Below are positions 41,263 through 49,268 of a stretch of DNA of 64,000 bases, piece by piece (position 1 is the first letter of the stretch; each line of letters starts with the position of its first letter). The stretch spans positions 1,498,001-1,562,000 of the forward strand of contig CP158972.1 of assembly GCA_040429635.1 (NCBI GenBank), written 5' to 3'. The stretch comes from Tamlana crocina. Its GTDB lineage: Bacteria > Bacteroidota > Bacteroidia > Flavobacteriales > Flavobacteriaceae. Position numbers and translations under genes: made by a program. The notes beneath the pieces are model-generated. The model was not told where the DNA came from and did not search any database. It saw only the letters and a program-made list of their open reading frames with translations.

Positions 41263-41982
41263 ATGAAAAAAGTAATCCATAAATCAGATACACGCGGATT
41301 TGCCAACCACGGTTGGTTAAAATCCTACCACACCTTTAGTTTTGCAGGGTACCAAAATCCCGAACGGATGAATTTTGGAGTGCTACGGGTGTTAAACGAC
41401 GACGTGGTACAACCTAAAATGGGCTTTGGAACCCATCCGCACCAAAATATGGAAATTATTTCTATTCCGTTGAAAGGCGCACTGTCGCACAAAGACAGCA
41501 TGGATAATAAGCGTGCCATTGAAGTGGGCGAGGTGCAGGTAATGAGCGCCGGAACAGGATTGACACATTCTGAGTTTAATGATAGCCAAACCGATGAAGT
41601 AAACTTTCTTCAAATATGGATCATTCCAGAAGAAAAAGGCGTAACGCCCAATTACGAACAACGAAAATTCAATTCGGAAAAACAAAAAAACCGTTTGCAA
41701 ACTGTAGTGGCTCCAAAAGATAAATTGGAAGGTAATGCTCTGCCCATTAGTCAACAGGCTTACATTTACCGAAGTGATTTGGATGCAGAAAAATCAATTG
41801 AAGTCAAGGTGAAAAACGAAGCCAACGGACTCTACATTTTTGTAATTGATGGCGAAGTTGAAGTGGCAGAAACCATTTTGAATTCACGGGATGCGATAGG
41901 TGTTTCCGAGGTCTCAAAAGTTGAAATCAAGGCGAACAAACCATCTCAGTTTATTATAATTGAAGTGCCGATGAATGCATAA
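41263..41982 (+). CDS. Pirin family protein (YhhW type)
   Basis: A 239-aa bicupin of the YhhW type, shorter than its neighbour. The motif order is GFGTHPHQNMEIISIPLKGALSHKDSMDN, then VMSAGTGLTHSEFND, with metal His residues in place. The N-terminus DTRGFANHGWLKSYHTFSFAGYQNPERMNFG is strongly conserved. Related proteins show quercetinase activity in vitro. It is the last gene of the two-pirin unit; a terminator lies at 42043. Confidence 0.9.
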   Translation: MKKVIHKSDTRGFANHGWLKSYHTFSFAGYQNPERMNFGVLRVLNDDVVQPKMGFGTHPHQNMEIISIPLKGALSHKDSMDNKRAIEVGEVQVMSAGTGLTHSEFNDSQTDEVNFLQIWIIPEEKGVTPNYEQRKFNSEKQKNRLQTVVAPKDKLEGNALPISQQAYIYRSDLDAEKSIEVKVKNEANGLYIFVIDGEVEVAETILNSRDAIGVSEVSKVEIKANKPSQFIIIEVPMNA

Positions 41983-42019
41983 AAGTTTCGAAAAAATTTT
42001 ATTTTGAAATTACATTTTT

Positions 42020-42041
42020 TGTCATTCCGATTAAACTGAAT
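42020..42041. repeat. Possible degraded TGTCAT-type repeat fragment
   Basis: TGTCATTCCGATTAAACTGAAT resembles the left arm of the REP-like family seen at 7227, but is heavily changed. Included only as weak support for the family. Confidence 0.3.
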
Positions 42042-42042
42042 A

Positions 42043-42086
42043 GCCCTCATTTTACAAACTTCTTTTTGGATAAAATGAGGGCTTTT
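42043..42086 (+). terminator. Terminator after the pirin genes
   Basis: A 12-bp perfect stem (GCCCTCATTTTA / TAAAATGAGGGC) with a 16-base loop and a TTTTC tail. Confidence 0.75.
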
Positions 42087-42097
42087 CAAATCTTTTC

Positions 42098-42105
42098 TAT
42101 TTTTG
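42098..42105 (+). promoter_or_regulatory. -7 box immediately before a SpoU-type gene
   Basis: TATTTTTG is a perfect TAnnTTTG, but it ends only 7 bases before the ATG at 42113. If used, the transcript would be leaderless or nearly so. No good -33 element is at normal distance. Confidence 0.4.
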
Positions 42106-42112
42106 CCAACCT

Positions 42113-42571
42113 ATGAACGATAATTTTACAAACGAGTTTTTCGGTATTGGTATTCAAAATGGTAAAACCCCAGAAAATTTGGGGGTACTTTGGCGTTCGG
42201 CACAAAATTTAGGAGCCAGTTTTATTTTTACCATTGGCAATAGGTATGCCAAACAAGCTTGCGATACGCACAATGCCGTAAAGGCGATGCCGTATTTTCA
42301 TTACGAAACGTTTGAAGATTTTTTCAACAACTTACCCAAAGGCGCCAGAATTGTGGGCGTGGAGCTGGATGATAAAGCCGAAGATTTAGAGCAGTTCCAT
42401 CATCCAAGAAGATGTGTTTATTTGTTGGGAGCCGAAGACCACGGACTCTCAAAACAAGCCATTGAAAAATCACATTTTTTGGTGAAATTCAAATCGGAAT
42501 TAAGCCTGAATGTTTCGGTTGCGGGCAGCATCGTCATGTACGATAGGCAATTGAATAAACCACGAAGCTAG
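42113..42571 (+). CDS. SpoU/TrmH-family RNA methyltransferase, short
   Basis: A 152-aa SPOUT-fold methyltransferase with a deep trefoil knot. Motif 1 NLGVLWRSAQNLGASFIF, motif 2 VYLLGAEDHGLSKQAIEKS and motif 3 SLNVSVAGSIVMYDRQ are present, and the last supplies the SAM site and the conserved Asn. It is a single domain without the N-terminal RNA-binding extension, as in TrmL-like enzymes that methylate tRNA wobble riboses. It ends 4 bases into the convergent hypothetical gene. Confidence 0.86.
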   Translation: MNDNFTNEFFGIGIQNGKTPENLGVLWRSAQNLGASFIFTIGNRYAKQACDTHNAVKAMPYFHYETFEDFFNNLPKGARIVGVELDDKAEDLEQFHHPRRCVYLLGAEDHGLSKQAIEKSHFLVKFKSELSLNVSVAGSIVMYDRQLNKPRS

Positions 42572-42924
42572 TTTAAAGATTCTTTGCGGCTGCCTTTTCT
42601 AAAACAATGCTCTTCACCCAGAAAATTGGGGTCGCCATATTTTTCAGACCAAAAGCCTTCGAGTACATCTTTGGTTAAACACTTGTACACGGCAACGCCT
42701 TTAAAAATGGAATGCTCGGCCTTGTAGTAAAAATTAATGACTAAAATGTTGTTTTTAAAAAATCCGGTGCCAAATTGTTTTTGGTCGGTGCCAATGGTCC
42801 AACTGGCTTCAATGCGGTTGTGCTCGTTCAGAGTTAGTTTTAGCGTACCGCTATATTGAGAGGCTTCCAAATCTTGATTTTTGCCCACAATGGTGTATTC
42901 TCCAATTAAATCTTCAACCGTCAT
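42568..42924 (-). CDS. Hypothetical beta-rich protein beside a THUMP-like methyltransferase
   Basis: A 118-aa soluble protein without signal peptide. Alternating strands such as GTLKLTLNEHNRIEASWTIG, FGTGFFKNNILVINFYYKA and FKGVAVYKCL suggest a small beta-barrel. Its start overlaps the stop of the THUMP-like methyltransferase gene (ATGA), so it is co-translated with it and may be a partner. No known family is recognised. It overlaps the convergent TrmH-type gene by 4 bases at its end. Confidence 0.7.
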   Translation of the reverse strand: MTVEDLIGEYTIVGKNQDLEASQYSGTLKLTLNEHNRIEASWTIGTDQKQFGTGFFKNNILVINFYYKAEHSIFKGVAVYKCLTKDVLEGFWSEKYGDPNFLGEEHCFRKGSRKESLN

Positions 42925-44099
42925 GCTTTACTGGTAACTAAAATTATTTTTTGGTCGGTAGCGTTGGTCGTGAAAAACAGATAAGTGCTTCCACCGTCTT
43001 TTATTTTGAATTTCTTTCGGATTTGTTGTACCGTTTCCGGAAAATTCCGAGTGGTGATGTTCGCCTTTTCAATCCCCAATTTTTTGAGTTCCTTTTTATT
43101 GTACGGCAAGCACTGTTCAACTTTAAAAGCCCTTCCGGGGAAATCAACGAACTCTTCGCTGGTGTAAAGATGCGAGTGCGGATGGAATTTAAAAACACCA
43201 ACCTGGTTCGCCACCGAATGGAAACCGCCCGATTTTAAAATGGCACTATTGGGTTCATAAAGATAGGAAAGGGGTTCGCTATAAGTTGAAACAGCTCCCT
43301 TTTCATCTTCAAAAATAAACGAAAAGTGTTCGTTATTTCCTTTTTTGAGATTAGCCGTTTCAATGGTTATTTTGCCAGAATAGTCTTTTTCCAGTATCCA
43401 TAAAAGTTCTTTTACCTCGTTATTTACGGCTACCACATGAATGCTTTTTACGTTTTTCAACTCATCAATGCCCACCGAAAAATCGAGTAGTGGTGATGTT
43501 TTTATCATGATGTTTTTAGAGCATTCAAAAAGCGTATCGACATGTTCTGGTATGTTGGGCAAACAATCCTTTAAAAAAAACACTTTTCCTTTGGTGTCAT
43601 GCCGTCGCGAAGGGTCGATGTAAATCCAATCGAAAAGACTTTTTGTGGATTTTAAATAATCAATGCCGTCACCACTAATGGTTTTAATGTTTGCAACTTT
43701 TAGCTGCCCATAATTATGCGAAACGATATTTGAAAGTTCCTCATTAATTTCATAATGCACCACCACTTCAAAACGTTTCGAAAAGTAAAAACAATCTATC
43801 CCAAAGCCACCGGTGAGGTCGATAATGGAATGACCATCCATTAGTTTCGATTTGTATTCGGCGGTAATTTCAGAAGAAGTTTGTTCTATATTTAGCTTAT
43901 TGGGATAATAAATATTTTCGGTTTTAAACCAAGTGGGCAGTTTTTTTTGAGAACGTTTTTTAGCTTCAATTTGCTCAATGAGGTCTTTGGTTTCCAGATT
44001 TTGAAACGATGTGCCTTTCAGTAAAATAGAAGCGACATCAGCATTCAAATGTTCAGAAATAAATTCTTGGATTTCAGTATTTAAAATGGACTTGTTCAA
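42921..44099 (-). CDS. THUMP-like class I SAM-dependent methyltransferase
   Basis: A 392-aa protein: an N-terminal helical region (about 1-75), a Rossmann-type SAM domain starting at SIIDLTGGFGIDCFYFSKRF (motif I), VVHYEINEEL (motif II), and WIYIDPSRRHDTKG as the substrate motif with DPSRR. A C-terminal THUMP-like domain (about 300-392, including FPETVQQIRKKFKIKDGG and TYLFFTTNA) follows. The layout matches a Bacteroidota family with predicted RNA or nucleotide methylation; its target is unknown. It is co-transcribed with the 118-aa gene. The AI-2E gene precedes it, 6 bases away. Confidence 0.85.
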   Translation of the reverse strand: MNKSILNTEIQEFISEHLNADVASILLKGTSFQNLETKDLIEQIEAKKRSQKKLPTWFKTENIYYPNKLNIEQTSSEITAEYKSKLMDGHSIIDLTGGFGIDCFYFSKRFEVVVHYEINEELSNIVSHNYGQLKVANIKTISGDGIDYLKSTKSLFDWIYIDPSRRHDTKGKVFFLKDCLPNIPEHVDTLFECSKNIMIKTSPLLDFSVGIDELKNVKSIHVVAVNNEVKELLWILEKDYSGKITIETANLKKGNNEHFSFIFEDEKGAVSTYSEPLSYLYEPNSAILKSGGFHSVANQVGVFKFHPHSHLYTSEEFVDFPGRAFKVEQCLPYNKKELKKLGIEKANITTRNFPETVQQIRKKFKIKDGGSTYLFFTTNATDQKIILVTSKA

Positions 44100-44105
44100 A
44101 AGGAA

Positions 44106-45194
44106 TTATAAGTCTTTGGTCAACTTTTTTACAATTTTGTTTTCAGATAAAAAGGCTTTTAAAATCACTTTTATGGCGGTGTAGGCCGGAACGGCGATAA
44201 TGAGTCCGATTACCCCGAAAAGGATACCGGTTATTAAAATTACCAAAAAGATTTCCAACGGATGGGATTTCACGCTTTTTGAAAAAATAATGGGCTGGCT
44301 GCCAAAATTATCGACCAATTGGCCAATGCCAAAAACAAGAAGGACCCAAAAGGTTTTAGGCAAGATAACGTCGCTAAAACTTTCGCCCAAATTGCTGGTC
44401 ATGGTTAAAACCACCATTAAAATACCGCCAATTAATGGGCCCACATAAGGGATTAAATTCAATAGCGCGCACAAAAAGGCGATGACAATGGCATTATCGA
44501 CGCCAATGATGAGCAGCCCGATGGTGTAAATGATGAATAGCACCAAAATTTGAAGAATGAGCCCCACAAAATATCGGGACAGTAAATCTTTGATTTTTGT
44601 TGATGAGGCTTTCCAACGACTTTCTTTGTTTTCTGGAATAAAAGTGAGAATGCCGTTTTCGAATAAGCGGCTGTCTTTTAAAAAGAAAAACGAGATGAAC
44701 AGCACCGAAAACAGCCCGATGCTAAAACTGCCCAAACCGCTAACAATGCTATTTAAAAAATTGGGGATGAGGGCAAAATCTATTTTTGAAAGTAAATCGG
44801 ATTCTTTCAATGATTGCTCTACGTCCATTTGCGACAAGTCAAAATAGGTGATAATTTCAACATACAGGTTTTCAATATTTTGCTGTAATTCTTCAATATT
44901 CAGTAACGACAGGTTTTGCCCCTGTTTAACAACCAATGGTATAAAAAGCCCAACCAACCCCAAAAACAAACCGAGTAAAAGCGCGATAGTAACCACAACG
45001 GCAATGGTATTTTTGAATTTCAGTTTGTTTTCTAAAAAGAGAACAACGGGGCGACCTATTAGGGAAATCACGGCCGAAATGGCTATATAGCCAATAACCG
45101 ATTGAATTTTATAAAGGAAAAATAAAACGAGCGCAATTCCCAAAATGATGGCAACCGCCCTTAAAATGCCGTTTGAAATGGTGTTGGAGTTCAT
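44106..45194 (-). CDS. AI-2E family transporter (PerM-like)
   Basis: A 362-aa protein with about eight transmembrane segments and a large periplasmic or cytoplasmic coil (about 90-150). Family motifs are NLIPYVGPLIGGILMVVLT and LVDNFGSQPIIFSKSVKSHPLEIFLVILI, with GVIGLIIAVPAYTAIKVIL near the end. The family was named for autoinducer-2 export, but most members have unverified substrates and some act as Na+/H+ antiporters. Length is normal. Confidence 0.9.
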   Translation of the reverse strand: MNSNTISNGILRAVAIILGIALVLFFLYKIQSVIGYIAISAVISLIGRPVVLFLENKLKFKNTIAVVVTIALLLGLFLGLVGLFIPLVVKQGQNLSLLNIEELQQNIENLYVEIITYFDLSQMDVEQSLKESDLLSKIDFALIPNFLNSIVSGLGSFSIGLFSVLFISFFFLKDSRLFENGILTFIPENKESRWKASSTKIKDLLSRYFVGLILQILVLFIIYTIGLLIIGVDNAIVIAFLCALLNLIPYVGPLIGGILMVVLTMTSNLGESFSDVILPKTFWVLLVFGIGQLVDNFGSQPIIFSKSVKSHPLEIFLVILITGILFGVIGLIIAVPAYTAIKVILKAFLSENKIVKKLTKDL

Positions 45195-45212
45195 TTAGTA
45201 AATATAATAATT

Positions 45213-45277
45213 TGTCATTATCAAGGAGGTATCGCTGAATTAATCTTTTAACATCATGGCGAGGTGAGAAGCTATCT
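45213..45277. repeat. Two decayed copies of an intergenic repeat
   Basis: TGTCATTATCAAGGAGGT...GAATTAATC (45213-45247) and CATGGCGAGGTGAGAAGC (45255-45272) both resemble the TGTCATTGCGAGGAGG-type intergenic repeat frequent in this family. They are degenerate, so only a rough match is claimed. Confidence 0.35.
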
Positions 45278-45329
45278 TTTTGAATAGAAACAGGAATGAA
45301 AAGGTTGTTTCATTGGGTTCCCAATGATG

Positions 45330-45830
45330 TTACAAAAGTTGTTTGGTAAGTTCGTAAAGCGCAATATTTGTGGCCTGAACCACATTCATGCTGCTGTTTT
45401 GTCCGAACATGTCAATGTGGATAACAGCATCCGATTGCTGTAAAATAACTTCGGAAATCCCAAAATTTTCATCACCAATAACTAGTGCAATAGGTTTTTC
45501 TTTGGAAAAATTGAACGAATGGATGGGCGAGCTGGAATTGGTAATTTCCAAAGCAATGATTTGATAGTTCTTTTGTTTTAGGGTTTTAACCACTTTTGAA
45601 GCAGACTCCTGAATTTCAAAATCCACCGATTTTTCTGTGGCACGAGAGGTTTTGGTCATTTTTCGGCCCAAAGATACTTCGCCGCAAAGTATCAGTTTTT
45701 CAACACCAAAGGCATCGCAAATCCTGAACAAACTTCCAATATTCGGAGCGTTGGTAACGTTATCGCAAACCAAAGTAATCGGAAAAATCCGTTTTTTAAA
45801 TTGGGTATTGTAGTGGGTGAGTTGCATCAT
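45330..45830 (-). CDS. TrmH-family RNA methyltransferase
   Basis: A 166-aa SPOUT methyltransferase: motif 1 NIGSLFRICDAFGVEKLILCG, motif 2 ALVIGDENFGISEVILQQ, motif 3 SMNVVQATNIALYELTKQLL. The knot is complete and length is typical of the short TrmH-like type. It may methylate a tRNA or rRNA ribose; the target is unclear. Two methionines stand at the start and either could initiate. A hairpin (CATTGGG-TT-CCCAATG, 45311-45326) lies just downstream. Confidence 0.87.
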   Translation of the reverse strand: MMQLTHYNTQFKKRIFPITLVCDNVTNAPNIGSLFRICDAFGVEKLILCGEVSLGRKMTKTSRATEKSVDFEIQESASKVVKTLKQKNYQIIALEITNSSSPIHSFNFSKEKPIALVIGDENFGISEVILQQSDAVIHIDMFGQNSSMNVVQATNIALYELTKQLL

Positions 45831-45835
45831 AGTTG

Positions 45836-45922
45836 GCAGTGTCCAGTGAGCAGTTTTCAGTCTCGGTATTCGGTCAATTTTTATTCTTTAAACAAAGTTC
45901 CCCTTTTGGGGGTTAGGGGGCT
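45836..45922. repeat. Repeat-rich 87-bp gap
   Basis: Contains CAGT-spaced copies (GGCAGTGTCCAGTGAGCAGT, then TTTTCAGTCTCGGT) and a short palindromic CCCCTTTTGGGGG with GTTAGGGGGC. Both kinds are frequent intergenic fillers in flavobacterial genomes. No gene is seen here. Confidence 0.4.
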
Positions 45923-46564
45923 TTAATTTTCAAAAGCAAATTTTACAATATTGGCGCCCATTTTTAAGGCTTTTTCACGAACCTCGGCAGGGTCGTTGTG
46001 TACTTCGGGGTCTTCCCAACCATCACCCAAATCACTTTCGTAGGTAAAGAGCAGTGCAAGTCGGTTTTCAACAAAAATACCCAAAGCTTGCGGACGCTTG
46101 CCATCGTGTTCGTGTATTTTAGGTAATCCGTCGGGGAACTTAAATGCCGAACTGAAAATAGGATGGTTAACGGGCAATTCAATTAATTCTTTTTCGGGAA
46201 ATACCTTTTTTAGCTCTTTGGTAATGTAGGGTTTCATGCCATAATTATCATCAATATGTAAAAACCCACCAGATATTAAATAATTACGTAGGTTTTCGGC
46301 ATCGGTTTCACTGAAAAACACATTACCGTGACCCGTCATGTGCAGGAACGGATACTGAAAAATATCGGAGCTTCCCGTCTCAACAGTCTCGGGTTTTGGG
46401 TTGATTTGCGTGTTGATGTTTTGGTTGCAAAACGCGATAAGATTTGGCAAAGCCGTGGGGTTGCCGTACCAATCGCCACCACCTTTATATTTTAAAACGG
46501 CCAGATTTTGGCTGAAGGAGAAAAAGGAAAATAGAAAAAAGAAAATCGAAAAGACCTGTTTCAT
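45923..46564 (-). CDS. DUF4159 secreted protein
   Basis: A 213-aa exported protein (signal MKQVFSIFFFLFSFFSFSQ). The DUF4159 domain is recognisable: LKYKGGGDWYGNPTALPNLIAFCNQN, HMTGHGNVFFSETDAENLRNYLISGGFLHIDDNYG, and ELIELPVNHPIFSSAFKFP. The family folds like glutamine amidotransferase class I proteins; its function is unknown. Co-directional with rsmE, 12 bases downstream of it, so the two are probably on one transcript. Confidence 0.87.
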   Translation of the reverse strand: MKQVFSIFFFLFSFFSFSQNLAVLKYKGGGDWYGNPTALPNLIAFCNQNINTQINPKPETVETGSSDIFQYPFLHMTGHGNVFFSETDAENLRNYLISGGFLHIDDNYGMKPYITKELKKVFPEKELIELPVNHPIFSSAFKFPDGLPKIHEHDGKRPQALGIFVENRLALLFTYESDLGDGWEDPEVHNDPAEVREKALKMGANIVKFAFEN

Positions 46565-46576
46565 GTTTAAAGTGAA

Positions 46577-47293
46577 TTACTCATTGTGCCCTTCATTAGT
46601 ATAAGCCACCGAATGACAAGCTACAATAGCGGCCGTTTCGGTACGCAATCGGGTGTCGCCCAAAGTTACGGGAATAAAATGATTTTTAATGGCCGTTTCA
46701 ATTTCACTCGTAGAAAAATCGCCTTCTGGGCCAATTAAAATGGTAACATTGGTATTAGGCTTCAACTGACTTTTCAAGGATTTTCTGTCGGTTTCTTCGC
46801 AATGGGCAATAAACAAATCGCCCGAAAACTCCTGTTCCATAAAACTTTTGAATGGCATGGCGTCATTCAATTTTGGTAAATAACAACTCAGCGATTGTTT
46901 CATGGCCGATTGCAAAATACGCTCAAGCCGTTCGGGTTTAATCACTTTACGTTCACTGTGGTCGCAAATAATGGGCGTGATGGTATCGATGCCAATTTCG
47001 GTGGCTTTTTCCAAAAACCATTCGTAGCGGTCGTTCATTTTTGTAGGAGCTACGGCTAAGTGCAGTTTGTAATCTTTTTTAGGTTGAAACGTTTTCGAAA
47101 TGATATTGACAAAACATTTGTTAATGTTGGGTACGGCCACTTCGGCAGTGAACAACCAACCCTTTCCGTTGGTTATCTTTAAGTTGTCGCCCACCGATTT
47201 TCGGAGCACCTTTACAATGTGCCGACTTTCATCTTTATCGAAAGTGAAACTGCTGCTGTTGTCGTCAATATTTGGGCTATAAAAAAGTTGCAT
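46577..47293 (-). CDS. rsmE: 16S rRNA (uracil1498-N3)-methyltransferase
   Basis: A 238-aa SPOUT-fold enzyme that methylates U1498 of 16S rRNA. The N-terminal PUA-like part MQLFYSPNIDDNSSSFTFDKDESRHIVKVLRKSVGD precedes the knot, with KATEIGIDTITPIICDHSERKVIKPERLERI and the SAM motif ILIGPEGDFSTSEIETAI. The end LGDTRLRTETAAIVA is the family signature. The order PPIase, rsmE, DUF4159 is leftward with only 2- and 12-base gaps. Confidence 0.94.
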   Translation of the reverse strand: MQLFYSPNIDDNSSSFTFDKDESRHIVKVLRKSVGDNLKITNGKGWLFTAEVAVPNINKCFVNIISKTFQPKKDYKLHLAVAPTKMNDRYEWFLEKATEIGIDTITPIICDHSERKVIKPERLERILQSAMKQSLSCYLPKLNDAMPFKSFMEQEFSGDLFIAHCEETDRKSLKSQLKPNTNVTILIGPEGDFSTSEIETAIKNHFIPVTLGDTRLRTETAAIVACHSVAYTNEGHNE

Positions 47294-47295
47294 TG

Positions 47296-47931
47296 TTATT
47301 TGGGTTCCACAATTTTTAAAACTTCAATTTCTGAAATATCTTTAGGTTCATGCGTTATTACAGCCACATAATACCAATTGTTTTCTGGAATATCAATAGT
47401 GAATACTTCATTTATGGGGTGGTTGGCATTTAGTATTTCGGTTTCAAAATCGGGGTGCAAGTCGCCTTGGGCAAACCAACCTAAATCGCCACCCTTTTGT
47501 GCATTTTGGTCCATGGAATATTGCTTGGCCAAAAAATCGAAAGGCGCACCATTATGGTATTTGGCGATAATTCTATCCCTTAGTGCATTGATGTTTTTGG
47601 TGTCGTATTTCGTGCCATCCAAATAAATATACGAGGCGCGGTAATAAGTTTTCGAGGTCTTTTCAACTACTTTGTAATAGGTGTTTTCAAATTCGCTTTC
47701 GTTAACGTGTGTGCCACCTTTGCCCAGTTTAAAAAGGGCGTTGGCCAGAATGGTTTTGTGCTTCTCTTCGTTGAAGGTGATTAATTTGTTGTCTTTTGAA
47801 TTTTTTGTGGCTAAAAAATGTTCAATCTGTTCGGGCGTTTCAATGGAAGCTAAATCGTTTTCAGTTGAAGTTTGCGCCGTTGAAAACAGTGATGTTAACA
47901 GTAAAAATAGGGTAAGTAATTTGTGTGTCAT
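47296..47931 (-). CDS. Parvulin-type peptidyl-prolyl isomerase, secreted
   Basis: A 211-aa exported protein with a Sec signal (MTHKLLTLFLLLTSLFSTAQ). The rotamase domain (about 95-205) contains YRASYIYLDG, GAPFDFLAKQYSMDQNAQKGGDLGWFAQGDLHPDFETEIL, and VFTIDIPENNWYYVAVIT, the PpiC core with GGDLGWF. It should speed proline isomerisation in periplasmic protein folding. The N-terminal part (about 20-90) has no recognised domain. It starts the PPIase-rsmE-DUF4159 group. Confidence 0.88.
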   Translation of the reverse strand: MTHKLLTLFLLLTSLFSTAQTSTENDLASIETPEQIEHFLATKNSKDNKLITFNEEKHKTILANALFKLGKGGTHVNESEFENTYYKVVEKTSKTYYRASYIYLDGTKYDTKNINALRDRIIAKYHNGAPFDFLAKQYSMDQNAQKGGDLGWFAQGDLHPDFETEILNANHPINEVFTIDIPENNWYYVAVITHEPKDISEIEVLKIVEPK

Positions 47932-48042
47932 AAAAGTAGGTTTTTAATTTCATTTTCAAATTTAAACCTAATGAAGCACCAATCCTTTCAATAAAAAATA
48001 AGTTTTTAAGAATGTATTGTTTATAACTTGGTTTTTTACGAT

Positions 48043-48070
48043 ATGCTCAAACAATTTCGGCAGAATGACA
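48043..48070. repeat. Decayed REP-like element near tsaD
   Basis: ATGCTCAA-ACAATTT-CGGCAGAATGACA keeps the arms ATGCTgAA and GcATGACA of the element at 7227 with several changes. It lies between the tsaD stop and the PPIase gene. Confidence 0.45.
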
Positions 48071-48087
48071 ATTATAATTCTGAAAAA

Positions 48088-49110
48088 CTAAATCTTCAAC
48101 CGCGCCGAGGCTACTACATCCTGTTCAGCAAAATCTTCCTGCAAATATTTTAAATGGCCCACAATGGCTATCATGGCGGCGTTATCGGTAGTGAATTCAA
48201 ATTTTGGTACATAAGTGGTCCATCCAAATTTTTTCTCGCCATCTTTTAAAGCTTGACGAATGCCGGAGTTTGCAGAAACCCCACCGCCAATGGCAATATG
48301 CTTAATGCCCGTTTCTTTGGAAGCTTTTTTCAGTTTGTCAATCAAAATACCGATGATGGTGTGTTGTATCGAGGCGCAAATATCATTTAGGTTTTCTTCA
48401 ACAAAATTTGGGTTGGCTTTGGTTTCCTTTTGTACAAAATACAAAATGGCCGTTTTCAATCCTGAAAAACTAAAGTTGAGTCCGTCCACTTTGGGTTTGG
48501 TAAACTTAAAGGCTTTCGGATTACCCAATTTAGCCCGTTTATCTATTTCGGGACCAGCGGGGTAGCCCAAACCTAAAATTTTTCCGCTTTTATCGAAGGC
48601 TTCGCCTACGGCATCGTCAATGGTTTCGCCAATCACGTCCATGTTGAAGTAATCGTTCACTTTTACAATTTGGGTGTGCCCGCCCGAAATGGTCATGGCC
48701 AAAAACGGAAGTGGCGGTTTTTCGTAACCTTCTTCATCAATAAAATGCGCTAAAATATGGCCCTGCATGTGGTTGACGTCAATTAGGGGAATATCCAGCC
48801 CATACGCCAACGACTTGGCAAACGAGGTACCAACCAGCAAACTGCCCATTAAACCTGGGCCACGTGTAAAAGCAATAGCGTTAAGCTGCTCTTTGGTAAC
48901 ATTGGCTTTTTTTAGCGCTTGGTGTACCACCGGAACGATGTTTTGTTGGTGCGCGCGCGAAGCCAGTTCGGGCACTACGCCACCGTATTCTTCATGTATT
49001 TTTTGGTTGGCGATAACATTGCTCAAAATTTTGCCGTTAAGCATAACGGAAGCCGCCGTATCGTCGCATGAAGACTCAATTCCGAGGATATAAATATTTT
49101 GTGAAGACAT
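48088..49110 (-). CDS. tsaD: tRNA N6-adenosine threonylcarbamoyltransferase TsaD
   Basis: A 340-aa ASKHA-fold enzyme that completes t6A37 in ANN-decoding tRNAs. The metal motif HMQGHILAHF (two histidines), the phosphate loops GIESSCDDTAASVM and MTISGGHTQIVKV, and the C-terminal GGGVSANSGIRQALK and TDNAAMIAIVGHL are intact. The last metal ligand Asp lies in the FTTDNAAM stretch. It is divergent from tamB, with a minus-strand TAnnTTTG box at 49186-49193. Essential in most bacteria. Confidence 0.96.
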   Translation of the reverse strand: MSSQNIYILGIESSCDDTAASVMLNGKILSNVIANQKIHEEYGGVVPELASRAHQQNIVPVVHQALKKANVTKEQLNAIAFTRGPGLMGSLLVGTSFAKSLAYGLDIPLIDVNHMQGHILAHFIDEEGYEKPPLPFLAMTISGGHTQIVKVNDYFNMDVIGETIDDAVGEAFDKSGKILGLGYPAGPEIDKRAKLGNPKAFKFTKPKVDGLNFSFSGLKTAILYFVQKETKANPNFVEENLNDICASIQHTIIGILIDKLKKASKETGIKHIAIGGGVSANSGIRQALKDGEKKFGWTTYVPKFEFTTDNAAMIAIVGHLKYLQEDFAEQDVVASARLKI

Positions 49111-49268
49111 TAGTAAAAATTAGGCACAATAATTGTTAATTTTGAAAACGAATAGCTGGCTTTCGCATTAAGGTATTCGTAGGTGCAAAAGTAAAAGATT
49201 CTTAACAAACTTATAAGCTTGTCCGTATCAAAAAAATTCTGAAAATACTATCACAAATCATAGGCATT

